A program made the translations under genes and the position numbers. Below are positions 5,011 to 5,259 of a stretch of 5,259 bases of DNA, one piece after another. The notes under the pieces were generated by a model that worked only from the letters and a program-made list of their open reading frames with translations, ran no database searches and was not told the DNA's origin. Position 1 is the first letter of the stretch; each line of letters begins with the position of its first letter. Origin of the DNA: an uncultured Actinomycetes bacterium (lineage in GTDB: Bacteria > Actinomycetota > Actinomycetes > Nanopelagicales > Nanopelagicaceae); the NCBI GenBank assembly GCA_903820565.1, contig CAIJHZ010000146.1:1-5259 (forward strand), in the 5' to 3' direction.

Positions 5011-5259
5011 ATAGCGATCGAGTTCGAAGGCACTGACTTGGCGACTGTAATCAAGCCATTCGGCGCGCTTATTGCGAAGTACATATTCAAATACATGCGC
5101 ACCTAGGGTTTCTCGGACTAGGTCGCTATTTTCCATTGCTGTGATTGCTTCATTGAGATTTGAAGGCAATGCAACTGGATCCTTTGAATCGGTTAATTCA
5201 TACTTTTCTTCAATACCCTTTAATCCAGCTGCCAACATCACTGCGTAGGCAAGATATGG
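4996..5259 (-). CDS. glnA: Glutamine synthetase family protein, C-terminal end (cut by window edge)
   Basis: Only the last 87 residues are in the window; the frame is open to the right edge. The opening PYLAYAVMLAAGLKGIEEKYEL matches the glutamine synthetase helix around NPYLAFAAMLMAGLDGI, and the ending HVFEYVLRNKRAEW, then SRQVSAFELDRYLPVL, matches the C-terminus of bacterial type I enzymes. Glutamine synthetase joins ammonia to glutamate using ATP in a cytoplasmic dodecamer. Between GLKGIEEKYEL and LPSNLNEAI there is no insertion holding the NLYDLPP-type segment that carries the adenylylated tyrosine in GSI-beta enzymes, so this copy is not expected to be controlled that way. It could be a GSI-alpha-like, GlnA2-like or other GS-related ligase acting on another amine; the substrate-binding part is outside the window. 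The apparent in-frame GTG at 5241 is internal. The gene ends with TAA 21 bp before leuA. Confidence 0.9.
   Translation of the reverse strand, partial: PYLAYAVMLAAGLKGIEEKYELTDSKDPVALPSNLNEAITAMENSDLVRETLGAHVFEYVLRNKRAEWLDYSRQVSAFELDRYLPVL

Overview
The window looks like chromosomal core sequence from a low-to-moderate G+C actinobacterium. Three observations support this. The gene set and order glutamine synthetase, leuA, recO, uppS, (metal gene), glyS resembles the recO-uppS-(zinc genes)-glyS neighbourhood known from Mycobacterium and Streptomyces. LeuA is the long actinobacterial type. Several genes appear to begin directly at a start codon 6-7 bases after a TANNNT -10 box, which is the leaderless arrangement common in Actinobacteria. 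The A+T-leaning codon use together with compact spacing would fit a streamlined aquatic actinobacterium such as the Nanopelagicales (acI). That placement is an inference and not something the sequence proves.

Layout from left to right: (1) the N-terminal 217 codons of glycyl-tRNA synthetase (glyS), minus strand, running off the left edge; (2) a 94-codon ABM-like conserved protein, minus strand, just upstream of glyS; (3) a 31-bp divergent promoter region in which two -10 boxes lie back to back; (4) a 245-residue ZIP-family divalent metal transporter, the only plus-strand gene; (5) a 35-bp convergent gap; (6) uppS and recO, minus strand, overlapping by ATGA; (7) leuA, minus strand, 21 bp upstream of recO and starting with GTG; (8) the C-terminal 87 residues of a glutamine synthetase, minus strand, running off the right edge. 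There is no gene-free stretch over 300 bases. I see no rRNA, tRNA, CRISPR array, insertion sequence or phage element.

Functionally this is housekeeping: leucine biosynthesis, nitrogen assimilation, polyprenyl carrier synthesis for the cell wall, recombinational repair and glycine tRNA charging. The ZIP transporter sits where other Actinobacteria carry zinc-responsive regulators and zinc uptake genes. GlyRS (two CxxC pairs) and RecO (four-cysteine knuckle) are themselves probable zinc proteins, so the neighbourhood keeps a zinc theme. I found no convincing new biological system. The most interesting signals are the repeated leaderless-start architecture, the shared 21-bp intergenic pattern in front of leuA and recO, and the face-to-face promoters of the ZIP and ABM-like genes.
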